NCBI GenBank assembly: GCA_001599975.1
Contig: BCIO01000006.1
Span: 1,049,587 to 1,113,586 of the forward strand
Length of the DNA: 64,000 nucleotides
Reading direction: 5' to 3'
From: Cystobasidiopsis lactophilus
Lineage: Eukaryota > Basidiomycota > Agaricostilbomycetes > Agaricostilbales > Chionosphaeraceae
Shown here: one piece after another, positions 54,981 to 64,000 of the stretch
Position numbering within the stretch: the first letter of the stretch is position 1
Layout: each line of letters opens with the position of its first letter
Made by a program: the position numbers and the translations under genes
The notes under the pieces: generated by a model
Seen by the model: the letters and a program-made list of their open reading frames with translations, nothing else
Told to the model about the DNA's origin: nothing
Databases searched by the model: none

Positions 54981-56084
54981 ATGACCAAGGTAGGCGCAGG
55001 CCGCTGGAAGGCAGCGGAGAGCTGAGGGCTGAGCGCGAGATGGCAGCCGACCTTGTTGACGCTGCCGCCAGAGGTTCTGGAGCTCATCATCAACTCCGTA
55101 TTCGATTGGAGCACCGCCATTGTGACGTCCAGCCATGCTCTGCAGCTGCAGGCGGTCCTCTTGATATCCCGGATCTCCTACCCCATCGCGCACAGCACGG
55201 TCTTCCGCATCATGGGCATCGAGTTGTCCTTTAGAAATCGCAGCAGCCCCTTGGACAGGCGACGAGCAACCGAAGCAACCGTCTTGAAGGTCAAAGCGCC
55301 GCCACGCCTGTGGAATATGGGGGCTTGGGGCTGCTTGCCGCCAACGAGCGTCACTTTCCCCAAACTGCAAGCCGTCGAGCTCGAGCTCTCCCTGTTGTAT
55401 TCCGGCAGGCTTATGCAAAGCGATATCACTAGCATCGCTCCGCCTTTCATACTCGATCGTGTGCGCCGCGTCCACGCTCACGCCTCGCTTCGCTTCGAGG
55501 CCCACATTCACGTCTCCTCGAATCTCGCTGCTTGGATGCGACTCTGTTCGAAACGACCACGACTCAGCCTGCGGACCTCATCATTCCGACGGGACATCCC
55601 CGCCCCTAGGCTGGAGTTGCAGGAGTTTGTCAAGGCCAGCTACACCTGGGACGAAGCGTGCCGAGCAACGGATCGGCCATGCACACGCGGCGCCCTCTGC
55701 CACATCCCCGCCGTAGCTTCAGACCTCAAAGTGCGATTGGCCGGTTTGGCAGTCGACGAAGGAGGCACATATTCTTTGTTCGCCGAGCTCCTCGCCTTCG
55801 AGCGCCTCCAGTCCCTGTCCATTGTGGACCTGACTCTCGCCAGGCCGGTCGCTCAAAGCCTGTACACACGGTTCATCCCACCCATCACCGCCGGAATCCC
55901 GCTCGAGTTCTGGGCTGGCTTGGCTGGTGGTCTGGGCCTCCATACTTTCCTGCCTTCCCTCCAGCGCTTATCCGTCACGCTGCCCTTGGCCGCCACTGCG
56001 CCAACAGAGCAGGATCACGTCAACCGGGTGGCGCAGGAGCTACGCCAGGCGTGTGCCGCCCGAGGCATTGTTCTCGAGTGCTAG
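54981..56084 (+). CDS. F-box-like protein 1
   Basis: No in-frame ATG precedes the conserved block in its main exon. A 9-nt first exon (54981-54989, M-T-K) spliced over a 57-nt intron (54990-55046) gives MTKPTLLTLPPEVLELIINS, a typical F-box start (LPPEVLxLI). The rest (LLISRISYPIAHSTVFRIMG, then LQSLSIVDLTLARPVAQSLY) is the leucine-rich body of basidiomycete F-box proteins. The end is RQACAARGIVLEC at 56084. Inferred role: substrate receptor of an SCF ubiquitin ligase, substrate unknown. The next gene is a tandem paralog with the same C-terminal motif. Confidence 0.65.
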
Positions 56085-56445
56085 CTTGGGCTTTCAAATT
56101 CGCCATGAAGCTAGAGGTCAGTTGCTTCCCCTCTTTCTATACCCCTGCAGTCGTCCGAAAGACTCAGGTTCGCTCAGAACAGGGAGATGGGAGCGTTTTG
56201 GAGGCATGGGCGGATGGAGCGCAGAGGGCAGAAGGTGGCGGCAGCCAAGCGGGAGGAACGACGCTTGTTGCTAGCTCTTTTACTTTTGCGTAGCATTGCA
56301 CAACAACTATGTAGCCCTCTCGCCCACAGATTACGCTTCGCAGACCAGGCCTTTGAATCGTCGCAAGTTGACCTCGGAGCGCCTTTCTGGTCCGTCCAGC
56401 CATCCTGCCCGCTTCGTGCTTGAGAAATCGGGCCGCGGCATCACC

Positions 56446-57576
56446 ATGTCTCAGGTGAGAGGCTCGGCCCTTCGCAAGGCATGCTCTGATGTGAAGCAGG
56501 CGCCGACGCTGCTCACTTTGCCCGGCGAGGTGTTGGAGATTATATTCGACGGCGTCGCGGACTGGGCGACGGCTGATGCGGACGCAAAGCATGTTACACA
56601 ACTGCAGAGTGTCCTGCTCATCTCAAAGCGGCTCTATCCCTTGGTCTCCTGCGTTGCTTTTCGAGCAATGGGCTTGCGTCTCCCTTACCGGCAGGCATGC
56701 GTCTCCCTTGACCGACGACGAGCGAAAAGAGCCAAGAGATTGTCTTTGATGATTACCGGCCCTCTGGATCGTCTTCCACCCAATGGCTGGTGGGGAGCCA
56801 TGGGATGGCCTTTGGGGACGCCGGGCCAAGCAGAAGCGACATTTCCAGAATTGGAGAGCGTGATTCTTCACCTCACTTTTCACCTCACTTTTCACGCTGG
56901 AGTCATCACGACTGAAGCGCTGCACACCTGCATTCCGCCTTTCATCACGTCCCTTTTAATACGGCTCGACGTGGTCGGGCTCACAACGACATTCGGCTCC
57001 ACTTTGGGCTTCGGACAGCCCTTTCAGAATACAAACCGATGGATAGATGCGGTTCCACAGAAGACTCAGGTCACTTTGACGGTTCTACAGCTCGGAAAAG
57101 CTTCCATCGACTCACGGTTTTTGGTCGCTCTTGATGTTGTCCGTGGCAGCTACAGCGTGGAACGCCTCTCCGAACCACTGGGTGTGTCAAACGGCAGAGA
57201 CACTATAGATCACCTTCCTTCGACTGCCCAAAGGCTCAACATCCAGCTGAGGTACATGTTGCCAGCTGAAGCTTCCCGCTTTGCCGCCAAGCTGCGGAGG
57301 TTCCACCATTTGGACACCCTGTCCATCATGGGCCCCCAAATCAATATGGCACTCCCAACCGCTGTATGCCCGTGGTCCGCCTCGACCAACACTCATGGCG
57401 TTTCAGTGGCAACTTTGAGCTACTTCGCCGACGCCTTGACAGATCACAACTTCCTCCCAGCTCTTGCGCGCCTCACCTTGTTAGGTTGTCGAGAAGGACA
57501 AGAGGAGGAGTATGAGGTGATGGTGCAGACTTTGAGGCAAAGTTGTGGCGCTCGAGGGATCCAGTTGGTCGACTAG
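56446..57576 (+). CDS. F-box-like protein 2, tandem paralog
   Basis: The ATG at 56446 (M-S-Q) is followed by a 45-nt in-frame stretch with perfect splice signals (gtgaga...gaagcag, 56455-56499). By analogy with the first paralog this is probably an intron, giving MSQAPTLLTLPGEVLEIIFD. Without splicing the protein is 15 residues longer. The body (LISKRLYPLVSCVAFRAMGL, then LLGCREGQEEEYEVMVQTLR) ends RQSCGARGIQLVD, parallel to the neighbour's RQACAARGIVLEC. A small internal tandem repeat (cacctcactttt twice, near 56868-56893) encodes LTFHLTFH. Like its neighbour it is probably an SCF receptor. Confidence 0.65.
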   Translation: MSQVRGSALRKACSDVKQAPTLLTLPGEVLEIIFDGVADWATADADAKHVTQLQSVLLISKRLYPLVSCVAFRAMGLRLPYRQACVSLDRRRAKRAKRLSLMITGPLDRLPPNGWWGAMGWPLGTPGQAEATFPELESVILHLTFHLTFHAGVITTEALHTCIPPFITSLLIRLDVVGLTTTFGSTLGFGQPFQNTNRWIDAVPQKTQVTLTVLQLGKASIDSRFLVALDVVRGSYSVERLSEPLGVSNGRDTIDHLPSTAQRLNIQLRYMLPAEASRFAAKLRRFHHLDTLSIMGPQINMALPTAVCPWSASTNTHGVSVATLSYFADALTDHNFLPALARLTLLGCREGQEEEYEVMVQTLRQSCGARGIQLVD

Positions 57577-58101
57577 GGCGTCTCTCGCTGGCGTGATGTT
57601 GCAGGGTACAAGGTGTGTGTACAGTTCTTTGCTTTGCTTTTTGAACTTCGATTGAAAGACGCATTGCAGGTTCGATTTGGGCACTTATCCAATGGCGACC
57701 GGTGGAGCGTTTCAAGATGGACGAAGTTGGGCGGATGGGGTGTTTGGAGCAATCAGAAACTCTTCCGTCTCTTACTCGAGGCTTTGGCTGTCCCTTCCGC
57801 GTGTAAGATCGTAGAAGGCCTTTCGAGCTGCAGCCTACGTGAAGCCAAGTTGCCATGGAGCGGAACGCGTTCCGCACCACTTTGCCCTCAAAGAGCGTTG
57901 CCAGCTTTGCATCTTGCGCGCCACCTTGATCAGGCTGATTGCCCCTCTGGCCGTGCCGTTCCCACCTGGCTGCCGACCGAGAGCCCCGAATTTCATGCGT
58001 CGAGATCGCTCCAAAAACCCCGCCCGGTCTCCCCACAGTGCTTCGCCAGGTTCTTCCCTGCGTCTTGGCCTTTTGCTCCCAGCCTCGATATTTGACGCAG
58101 C
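57577..58101. other. Gap before flavin monooxygenase gene
   Basis: About 525 bases. A plus-strand open frame crosses it, but its composition is not gene-like and it has no motif. Presumed 3' end of the F-box-like gene and promoter of the monooxygenase. Confidence 0.4.
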
Positions 58102-60543
58102 ATGGTGACTGAACTACAAGCTGAGACATACAAGAAGGCGGAAGCCAATATGAAGAACATCGATCCCCTCCCTGGTCCGCATTCTGCCCTGTGCTCCCCA
58201 CCACCCCTCTGATGTCTTGGTTGCTTCATGCAGGATTCGAAGCACCCCAACACAACTACGAGGCTGCCAAACTGTGCCATGGCTGGGTGTCTTCGTTCCA
58301 AAAGGCCTTGACGGAGAAGGACGTGGCTGGCATCACCGACCACTTCTCAGAAAATGGCTGGTGGAGAGATCTTTTGGTGAGTCCCGTGCGCCCTCTCGAT
58401 CTCATATCCAAAGCTGAGAGTCGCTACGCAATCAAGATCATCACCCAGGACTTCAACTCGCTGGCGAGGACGGACGTGCCAGGCTACATGCAGAAATGCG
58501 GCGTGCCTCCGATCCAAAACCTCAAAGTCGTCCGACCTGAAGCGGCCACCATCGTCGAAAACCCAATCCCTGGCATCGAAGGCTGGGCTCAAGCTTACCT
58601 CGAGTTCGAAACACCCACTCTTCGCGGCGTTGGTCTTTTGCGCCTCCAAAAGGAGAAGGGCGAGTACAAGCGGGCACTCACGTTCTACTCGGCCGTGGAC
58701 GAGATCAAGGGAGCCGAATGGAACGTGTTTGGCCGACGGCCCAACGGCGCGGACATCCACAGCGGTGGCAAGAACGCGAAGAACTGGAAGGAGCTTCGGG
58801 AGGAGGAGCTCAAGTTTGAAAAGGCCGACCCAACAGTCCTGATCATCGGTGGAGGCCAAAACGGATTGATGATCGCAGCCCGCCTTCGCGTTCTTGGCGT
58901 GCCGCACTTGATTGTCGAGAAGACTCCCAACACCGGTGATAGTAAGGGTCGCCGGCGCGAGCTCGTTCTGCTATCTGACTTCGTCTTCGCTAGCCTGGGG
59001 CAACCGATACCACAACCTGGTTCTCCACGACAATATTCATGCGGATGGCTTCCCTTACCTTCCTTACCCTCCGTGAGCCCTGTTGCGTCCCGTGCCCAAG
59101 GTGAAGCGCTAAACGCGACTCTTCAGGTCGTGGCCACTGTTCATTCCCAAAGACAAAATCGCCGGGTGGTTCAAGTTCTACGCGGAAGCAATGGTGAGCA
59201 AGCTCTCTCGATGGAGCCTCAAAAGACGCTGATCAGATTCGCCAGGAACTCAACATCTGGAACAGCTCGTACCTGGAGGGTGGAGCTACCTACGATAAGA
59301 AGACTCACAGTTGGACTGTCACCGTTGTCAAGGACGGGAAGGAAAAGCGCGTCATGCACCCCAAGCACATCGTCCTGGCGTGCGGCTTCTCCGGCGAGCC
59401 TTACGTGCCCAAGTTTGAGGGCGCGGAGACTTTCAAGGGGACCATGATCCATTCTAGCAAGCACAAGAGCTCTCAAGGCTTCGAAGGCAAGAAGGCCATC
59501 GTCGTCGGCTGCTGCTCTTCGGGCCACGATATCGCCGCCGAACTCAGCGAGCAAGGCTGCGATACCACCATGGTCCAGCGTAGCTCAACCTATGTCATGT
59601 CTGTCGAGAAAGGTGCACCAGTGCTTGTTCGTAAGTGATCGCTCGTCGCGCGGCCATTTCGGATGTAGCCTCATCCGGTGATGCAGCCATGTACCAAGAA
59701 GGTGGACCTAGCACCGAAGATGCGGACACCATTGTCGCCTCACTGCCTATGAATGTCGGGATGAAGATGATGGAGTACGGAGTGCAAGCCATCGCCGAGA
59801 TGGACAAGCCCATGCTCGACGCCTTGGAGGCTCGCGGCTTCAAGCTCAACCGCAGCGCCAAGACCGGCGTGCTTGGACTTTACTGGACTGTACGTTGTGT
59901 CTTGTTCGATCTCTTCGATTTCTCTAAGCGAAGTCTTTCACATTTGCAGAAAGGAGGAGATAAGTTCCGCATCAATGCCCTGTCCTGCTGAAGACTAAAT
60001 TTGCTTGGCTTTCCACGCTACTATCTCGATGTCGGAGCTTCCAAGTTGATCGGAGACGGCAAGATCAAGATCAAGGGTGGCCAGGCCATCAAGAAAATCC
60101 TCCCTAATGGCATCGAGTTTGAGGACGGCGACGTGCGCGAGGCCGACTACATGTTAGTCTGCCCCCTTTCTCAACCCCGAATAAATCTGATATCGTTCAC
60201 AGCGTAATGGCAACTGGCTACGGCTCGTTGCGCGGCACATTGGCCAACATCCTAGGCCCTAACGTCGTCAAGGACATGGCCACTTATTGGAACCTGGACA
60301 AGCAAGGCGAGATCCACGTACGCTGCTCCTCACTCTAGTCCATCTTCGCATGCTCATTCATGGGACTAGTCTGTATGGAGGAACTGCGGCGTGCCCGGCT
60401 TGTTCCTTCAGTTTGGCAACTTTGCCCAAGCTCGCACCTTCTCCAAGATCCTGGCCCTCCAAATCCAGATGATCGAGCTTGGTTTGCTCGACAAATACGC
60501 TCCGTACCCGCGGGAGAAGGAACTGCCGGATCCCAAATTCTAA
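58102..60543 (+). CDS. Flavin-containing monooxygenase with N-terminal extension
   Basis: The ATG at 58102 begins a ~210-residue extension containing an NTF2/SnoaL-like stretch (DHFSENGWWRDLL, VDEIKGAEWNVFGRRPNG). The FAD motif VLIIGGGQNGLMIAARL follows, then FKGTMIHSSKH, close to the FMO fingerprint FxGxxxHxxxY/F. The NADPH motif is AIVVGCCSSGHDIAAEL, and VMATGYGSLRGT is the ATG-type closing motif. The end is PREKELPDPKF with stop at 60541-60543. At least eight exons; 59637-59687 is an intron. The layout matches the large fungal FMO group related to YUCCA-type enzymes. It hydroxylates small soft-nucleophile or keto substrates using NADPH and O2, with unknown specificity. It is convergent with the ABC transporter. 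Confidence 0.85.
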
Positions 60544-60632
60544 AAGCTTGTTACAGTAGAGCAATGCAAAGTCGTGATGTAGAAGGCTGCCGTGTACCAA
60601 CTACGTATCCCAAGGCAAGCGGATGTTGTGGC

Positions 60633-62885
60633 TCACTTTCTGATCTTGAGAACAACGTAGAAGAGAAGGCGATAGATGATGATGATGGAGATCAAGATGC
60701 CAACCCACTTTCCGACCGGGATGCTGTCCAGGCCGAATGACTGCAGAACATCCACACCTGTGAACTGGCACTGTTCGGCCGGCAAGCTGGACTGGTAACT
60801 GCAAAAACACGAGTTGCCCGTCCGTTGGCAGTCGTACGTCTGGCCACGGAACTCGTTGTTGACGAGCAGCTGGAATGAGTAGGTCTATGGCGGCGAGGAC
60901 TTCAGCTTGATTGACCTTTCCAGCTGAACAAAGCCCACTTGGTAGTCCATATAGTGAAAGCTCTTCTGCCAGAACGCTGACAAACGTTGATTGAAGTAGC
61001 CACCTGAGAAGACGGCACGTATAAGGCTTCCGTTCCCTCTTCAAGCAAAAGATGAAGCATACCGACGGACATCTGAGCAAAAATCAGCTAAAAAACGAAG
61101 GCACGGGGATAGCGACCTACCCAAAAGCCATTGAGAAAGGCTGCAATAGCCAGGGCAGCGACGAAGATCGGGATGATCGCGGCGACCACTGCATGGAAAT
61201 AACATGAGCTCAAATTAAAGCAGAAAGCTAAGGCAGCTGGACTCGCAGAGAGATTGGGCTTCCGCAGCCGTCACGGCGAGGAAGGTGAAGCAAAAGAATC
61301 GAAAGAAGTGGGTGACGCCAGGGTGCATTCCCATGGACCAATAGCTGATGATGGAGAAGAGGAAGACGCAAGCGGCCAGAAAAAAGACGTTCACAAGCGA
61401 GTTGGCCAGAACGAACGCCCCTGGCCCGTAAAGCCCGTTCCGCGTCTCTCGAAGGTAGACGTTGCGCTCCTCGAGGAAGGAAGGGATGCCGGCGACACTG
61501 TCTAAAGATCAGGCGAATGAAAATGATGCTCGGAGTGAACTGGCACACCTCATGAAGGCTAGAAAGGCCACGGCGTAGAAGAGGACCGAGAAGCGGTCTT
61601 GAACTCGAGTTTGCGACAGGCTCATGTTCATCCAGATCAAAGCCATCATGACGCCCATGCCGATGTACATTCCCGCTCGGATGCCATAGGCCAAGAGGTT
61701 GCGGCTGTAGTTAAGTCGGAGGCGCTCCGTGAGGAGGGCGAAGTGAACCGCCGGTCGGTGGAACGAGCCGCGCTGCGAGGTCGGAAGCTGAGCGCCCAGT
61801 TCGGATTTTTCGGCAGGAGAGGTAGTGGGGTCCAAAAGATTGACTCTGTTGGCGAAGGTTTTGATGCGGTCGGAAACAACGGTGGCGTCCGACTCGAACT
61901 CTGTGTTGACCAAGTCGATCACATGGGTGGCTGGGCTGACGTGATTGGGGCAAGGGTAGCCAGCTGAGGCGCAAAAAGAGTCCAGGGATTCGACTGGCCC
62001 TCGATAGACGCAGCTTCCATGCGCCAGCACGATCAGCTGGTCGAAGAGGGCGAGAGTCTTGTACTCGGGCTGGTGGATGGTTACGACGACGGCCATCTCC
62101 ATACTGACAGCAAGACGCTTGAGAGATTCGACGACTTTGTGGGCACTGGTGCTGTCCAAGCCGGAAGTGGGTTCGTCGCACAGCAAAATCCGGGGGTTGG
62201 TGACGGTGGCAGCGCCGAGACTGACGCGCCGGGCCTGTCCGCCGGAGATGCCACGCTGGATAGCATTGCCAATGCGATTGTTCTGGACCTCAGTGAGCCC
62301 GAGATCGGCGAGCGTCACGTCGAGTTGCTGTTTGATCGCTGGTGACTCTCGGAGCTTGGCTTGCTTCAGGCGAGCGGAGAAGCTGAGCGTTTCTCTGACG
62401 GTCAATACGCCCAGTAGTGCATCTGTATCCTCGTGAACGGGTGTTCTCGACGGCCTCTGAACGTGAGACGTACCTTGCTGCTCAACAAAGCAGGTGTCGC
62501 CACTTTGGACAGAGCCGCTGTAGTGCATTACGCCGCTTGACGCCTTTTGCCTATGCGCCAGGATCTCTAAAAAGGTCGATTTACCGGCTCCGCTGCAGGG
62601 TTCATCGAAAGATTGTCAGCAGGGGGGACGAGCGGGCCAAAGTCGAGAGCCACGAACGATGGACCTGCGTGGCGTCGGGTCAGCTTTAAATGGGCTTCCG
62701 TGCTAAGAAGGAGGGCCTACCAAGCACGGCGCATATCTTTCCAGCTTGGAGGTCGCCACTGACTGCATTCGCATCGTTGTCTGAGTCCACACTGACAAGA
62801 CCCGCGGGCTGGGGCTTGATCCCTCACCACCATCGAGGATCGTTTTGTCGCCAACTCGGAAGCCGAGTTCTTGGAAAGAGAGCAT
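60633..62885 (-). CDS. ABCG-type half transporter
   Basis: The ATG at 62885 (MLSFQELGFRVGDKTILDGV) starts the nucleotide-binding domain. Walker A reads GPSGAGKSTFLEIL only if a 7-nt microexon at 62658-62664 is included. Then come the signature ISGGQARRVSLG, Walker B RILLCDEPTSGLDST and switch VVTIHQPE. The membrane domain begins near 61700 (AGMYIGMGVMMALIWMNM) and has six predicted spans. An ABCG-type motif with NGLYGPGAFVLANSLVN and the loop NEFRGQTYDC follow, and the end is IYRLLFYVVLKIRK at 60633. There are many introns. This is a reverse-order half transporter (NBD-TMD) of the White/Adp1 type that dimerises to export lipids or xenobiotics. The substrate cannot be told. Confidence 0.9.
62658..62664 (-). 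other. 7-nt microexon of the ABC transporter
   Basis: Reading gccacgcag|GTCCATC|gttcgt on the minus strand, these seven bases are flanked by a perfect acceptor and donor. Introns are 56 nt (62665-62720) and 65 nt (62593-62657). Joining the three exons gives V-L-G-P-S-G-A-G-K-S, the canonical Walker A loop of this family. Without it the frame breaks and the motif is lost. Confidence 0.8.
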
Positions 62886-63267
62886 CTTTGAGGGTGTTTC
62901 TGGTAACGAGCAAGTCCGAGGGGCGAGGAGCTTGCAGGCGGCGACACTTTGCGGCTTTGGGCTTTGAAAGACAGGAGCCAAGTGGCACCGTGGTGAGCGA
63001 GGTTCGCCGTCTCGAGGACGAATCACCTACTCAACAAGAGCCTTGCAGATTCGTCGGACAAGGAGACAATCAGCAACACGAACAGCATTCAGGAGGCGGA
63101 ATTTTTGGGCCGTGTGCAGAGGCGGACTCAAGTTTCCTGTGGAACGGTTGAAAAACTCCAGGTAGGGGCACGTCCAAACGAAAGGCACCACACTGTCCGC
63201 TTACTCGTGTGGCGTGGCAGGGCGCGGTCTCCACGGCGCCTCTGTCTGATCGACAGACCGCCCGAAA
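62886..63267. promoter_or_regulatory. Divergent promoter, ABC transporter and regulator
   Basis: About 380 bases separate the divergent starts of the ABCG transporter and a Zn2Cys6 regulator. The arrangement makes local regulation of the transporter by the regulator possible. No clear CGG repeat pair was picked out by eye. Confidence 0.4.
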
Positions 63268-64000
63268 ATGGCTCCAGCAATCTGTGAGCTTCCCAACGCT
63301 CCAGGCCGCGGGTCGCATCTTAAAATTGACCGCGACCTAGGTCCGTCGTGTGCACGCTGCCGCAAACTGAAGGCAAAATGCGATCGTCAGAAGCAAGGCG
63401 GCGGGGCGTGCACGAACTGCACCAAAGGTGGCCACGAGTGCCTCACTGAAGAGAAACACTCTTTTCGAAAGCAGCAAGAGCAGCGCATAGAAGAGCTATC
63501 TGACCGGATTGCAGAGCTCGAAGAGGAATTGAAGAAAGCCAGCTCACCGGGCCCGACACCGCTGCACGCATCGGCCTTTGCGCCGCACTCATTATCTGGC
63601 TCATCTCTTAACACTCCGCCCCTTTCCGAGGCCTCGTACGGCTACAACCAGCCCTGGGTCTTGTCGGATGATCTCGCTACAGTGCTGTCGGCCACTTTTT
63701 TCCAGCTTTGCTTCAGGTGTCTCCCACTCTTCGCTGCCCCGATGAGCCTGCAAGAGATCAAGCAGCAGTCGACCCTGTTGCTGTATGCTGTCTGCTTGAT
63801 TGGCTCCCGCTATGTCGCCTTGACCGACCCCGGGATCGAGCACCACTTGTTGGAGCGCACGGTTCAGCTGTGCGGCAGCTTGGCCACAGCGGACGTTCTG
63901 ACAGGCCGGGAGCCCACGCTGGGTGACCTCAAAGCCCTGATGGTGCTGGCTGTGTGGCCTCCCAACCCAAGAGGGGCTGGCTTCTCCGACAGCCGAGCCC
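63268..64000 (+). CDS. Zn2Cys6 transcription factor, cut by window end
   Basis: The ATG at 63268 opens a frame that runs to the last base. Near residues 30-62 is a complete binuclear cluster: CARCRKLKAKCDRQKQ, then CTNCTKGGHEC (C-x2-C-x6-C-x9-C-x2-C-x6-C). It is followed by a coiled coil (KQQEQRIEELSDRIAELEEE) and a Ser/Pro-rich linker. The start of a helical fungal regulator domain (LLLYAVCLIGSRYVALTDPG) follows. No intron is needed in the visible 244 codons. It is a DNA-binding regulator, probably a dimer on CGG-type sites. Its head-to-head placement with the ABCG transporter suggests that gene as a possible target (inference only). Confidence 0.9.
   Translation, partial: MAPAICELPNAPGRGSHLKIDRDLGPSCARCRKLKAKCDRQKQGGGACTNCTKGGHECLTEEKHSFRKQQEQRIEELSDRIAELEEELKKASSPGPTPLHASAFAPHSLSGSSLNTPPLSEASYGYNQPWVLSDDLATVLSATFFQLCFRCLPLFAAPMSLQEIKQQSTLLLYAVCLIGSRYVALTDPGIEHHLLERTVQLCGSLATADVLTGREPTLGDLKALMVLAVWPPNPRGAGFSDSRA

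Overview
This window is nuclear DNA of a filamentous or yeast-like fungus, most likely a basidiomycete. Genes are densely packed on both strands. Almost all carry several short introns (about 45-80 nt, usually gtgcgt or gtgagt to cag), and untranslated gaps are short. Gene content fits this: a CPL1-like secreted cysteine-rich protein, a delta-12 desaturase, a septin, Zn2Cys6 and F-box-like proteins, and a complex I subunit. No prokaryotic, plasmid or viral genes were seen. Gene models were built by hand from reading frames, splice signals and remembered family motifs. Exon ends are exact where stated and approximate elsewhere.

Layout. 1-4.3 kb: a secreted cysteine-rich protein and Aurora kinase (plus strand). 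4.5-11 kb: a minus-strand cluster of small four-span membrane proteins (family 1) interrupted by one unknown gene. 11.5-24.8 kb: Rrn7/TAF1B, delta-12 fatty-acid desaturase, a kinase-fold gene between ~200-bp direct repeats, a septin, a single-span surface protein and unknown genes. 24.8-35.9 kb: a TDA3-like FAD oxidoreductase, NDUFS4, ATP synthase subunit f, an unknown gene, a Nop8/NOL8-like RRM protein, RPB7 and Mps1 kinase. 36-42 kb: an RNase P Rpp40-like protein, a glyoxalase-fold protein, a metallothionein-like gene in four small exons, MAK16 and guanylate kinase. 42.8-53.1 kb: an accessory block with two paralogous orphan kinase-like genes followed by a plus-strand cluster of four-span proteins (family 2), one of them a two-unit fusion. 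53.1-64 kb: ARC1, two tandem F-box-like paralogs, a flavin monooxygenase, an ABCG half transporter and the start of a Zn2Cys6 regulator cut by the window end.

Housekeeping themes are ribosome and RNA polymerase biogenesis (Rrn7, MAK16, NOL8-like, RPB7, Rpp40), mitosis (Aurora, Mps1, septin) and mitochondrial energy (NDUFS4, subunit f). These genes are not organised as operons.

The novel-looking part is the two four-span membrane protein clusters. Both have a short soluble N-terminus, often with a CxxC pair, then three spans, a phase-1 intron and a fourth span. Both show recent local duplication, and at least one member is a head-to-tail fusion. A second theme is extreme exon structure: coding first exons of 5, 9, 9 and 12 nt, and a 7-nt internal microexon that completes the Walker A motif of the ABC transporter.
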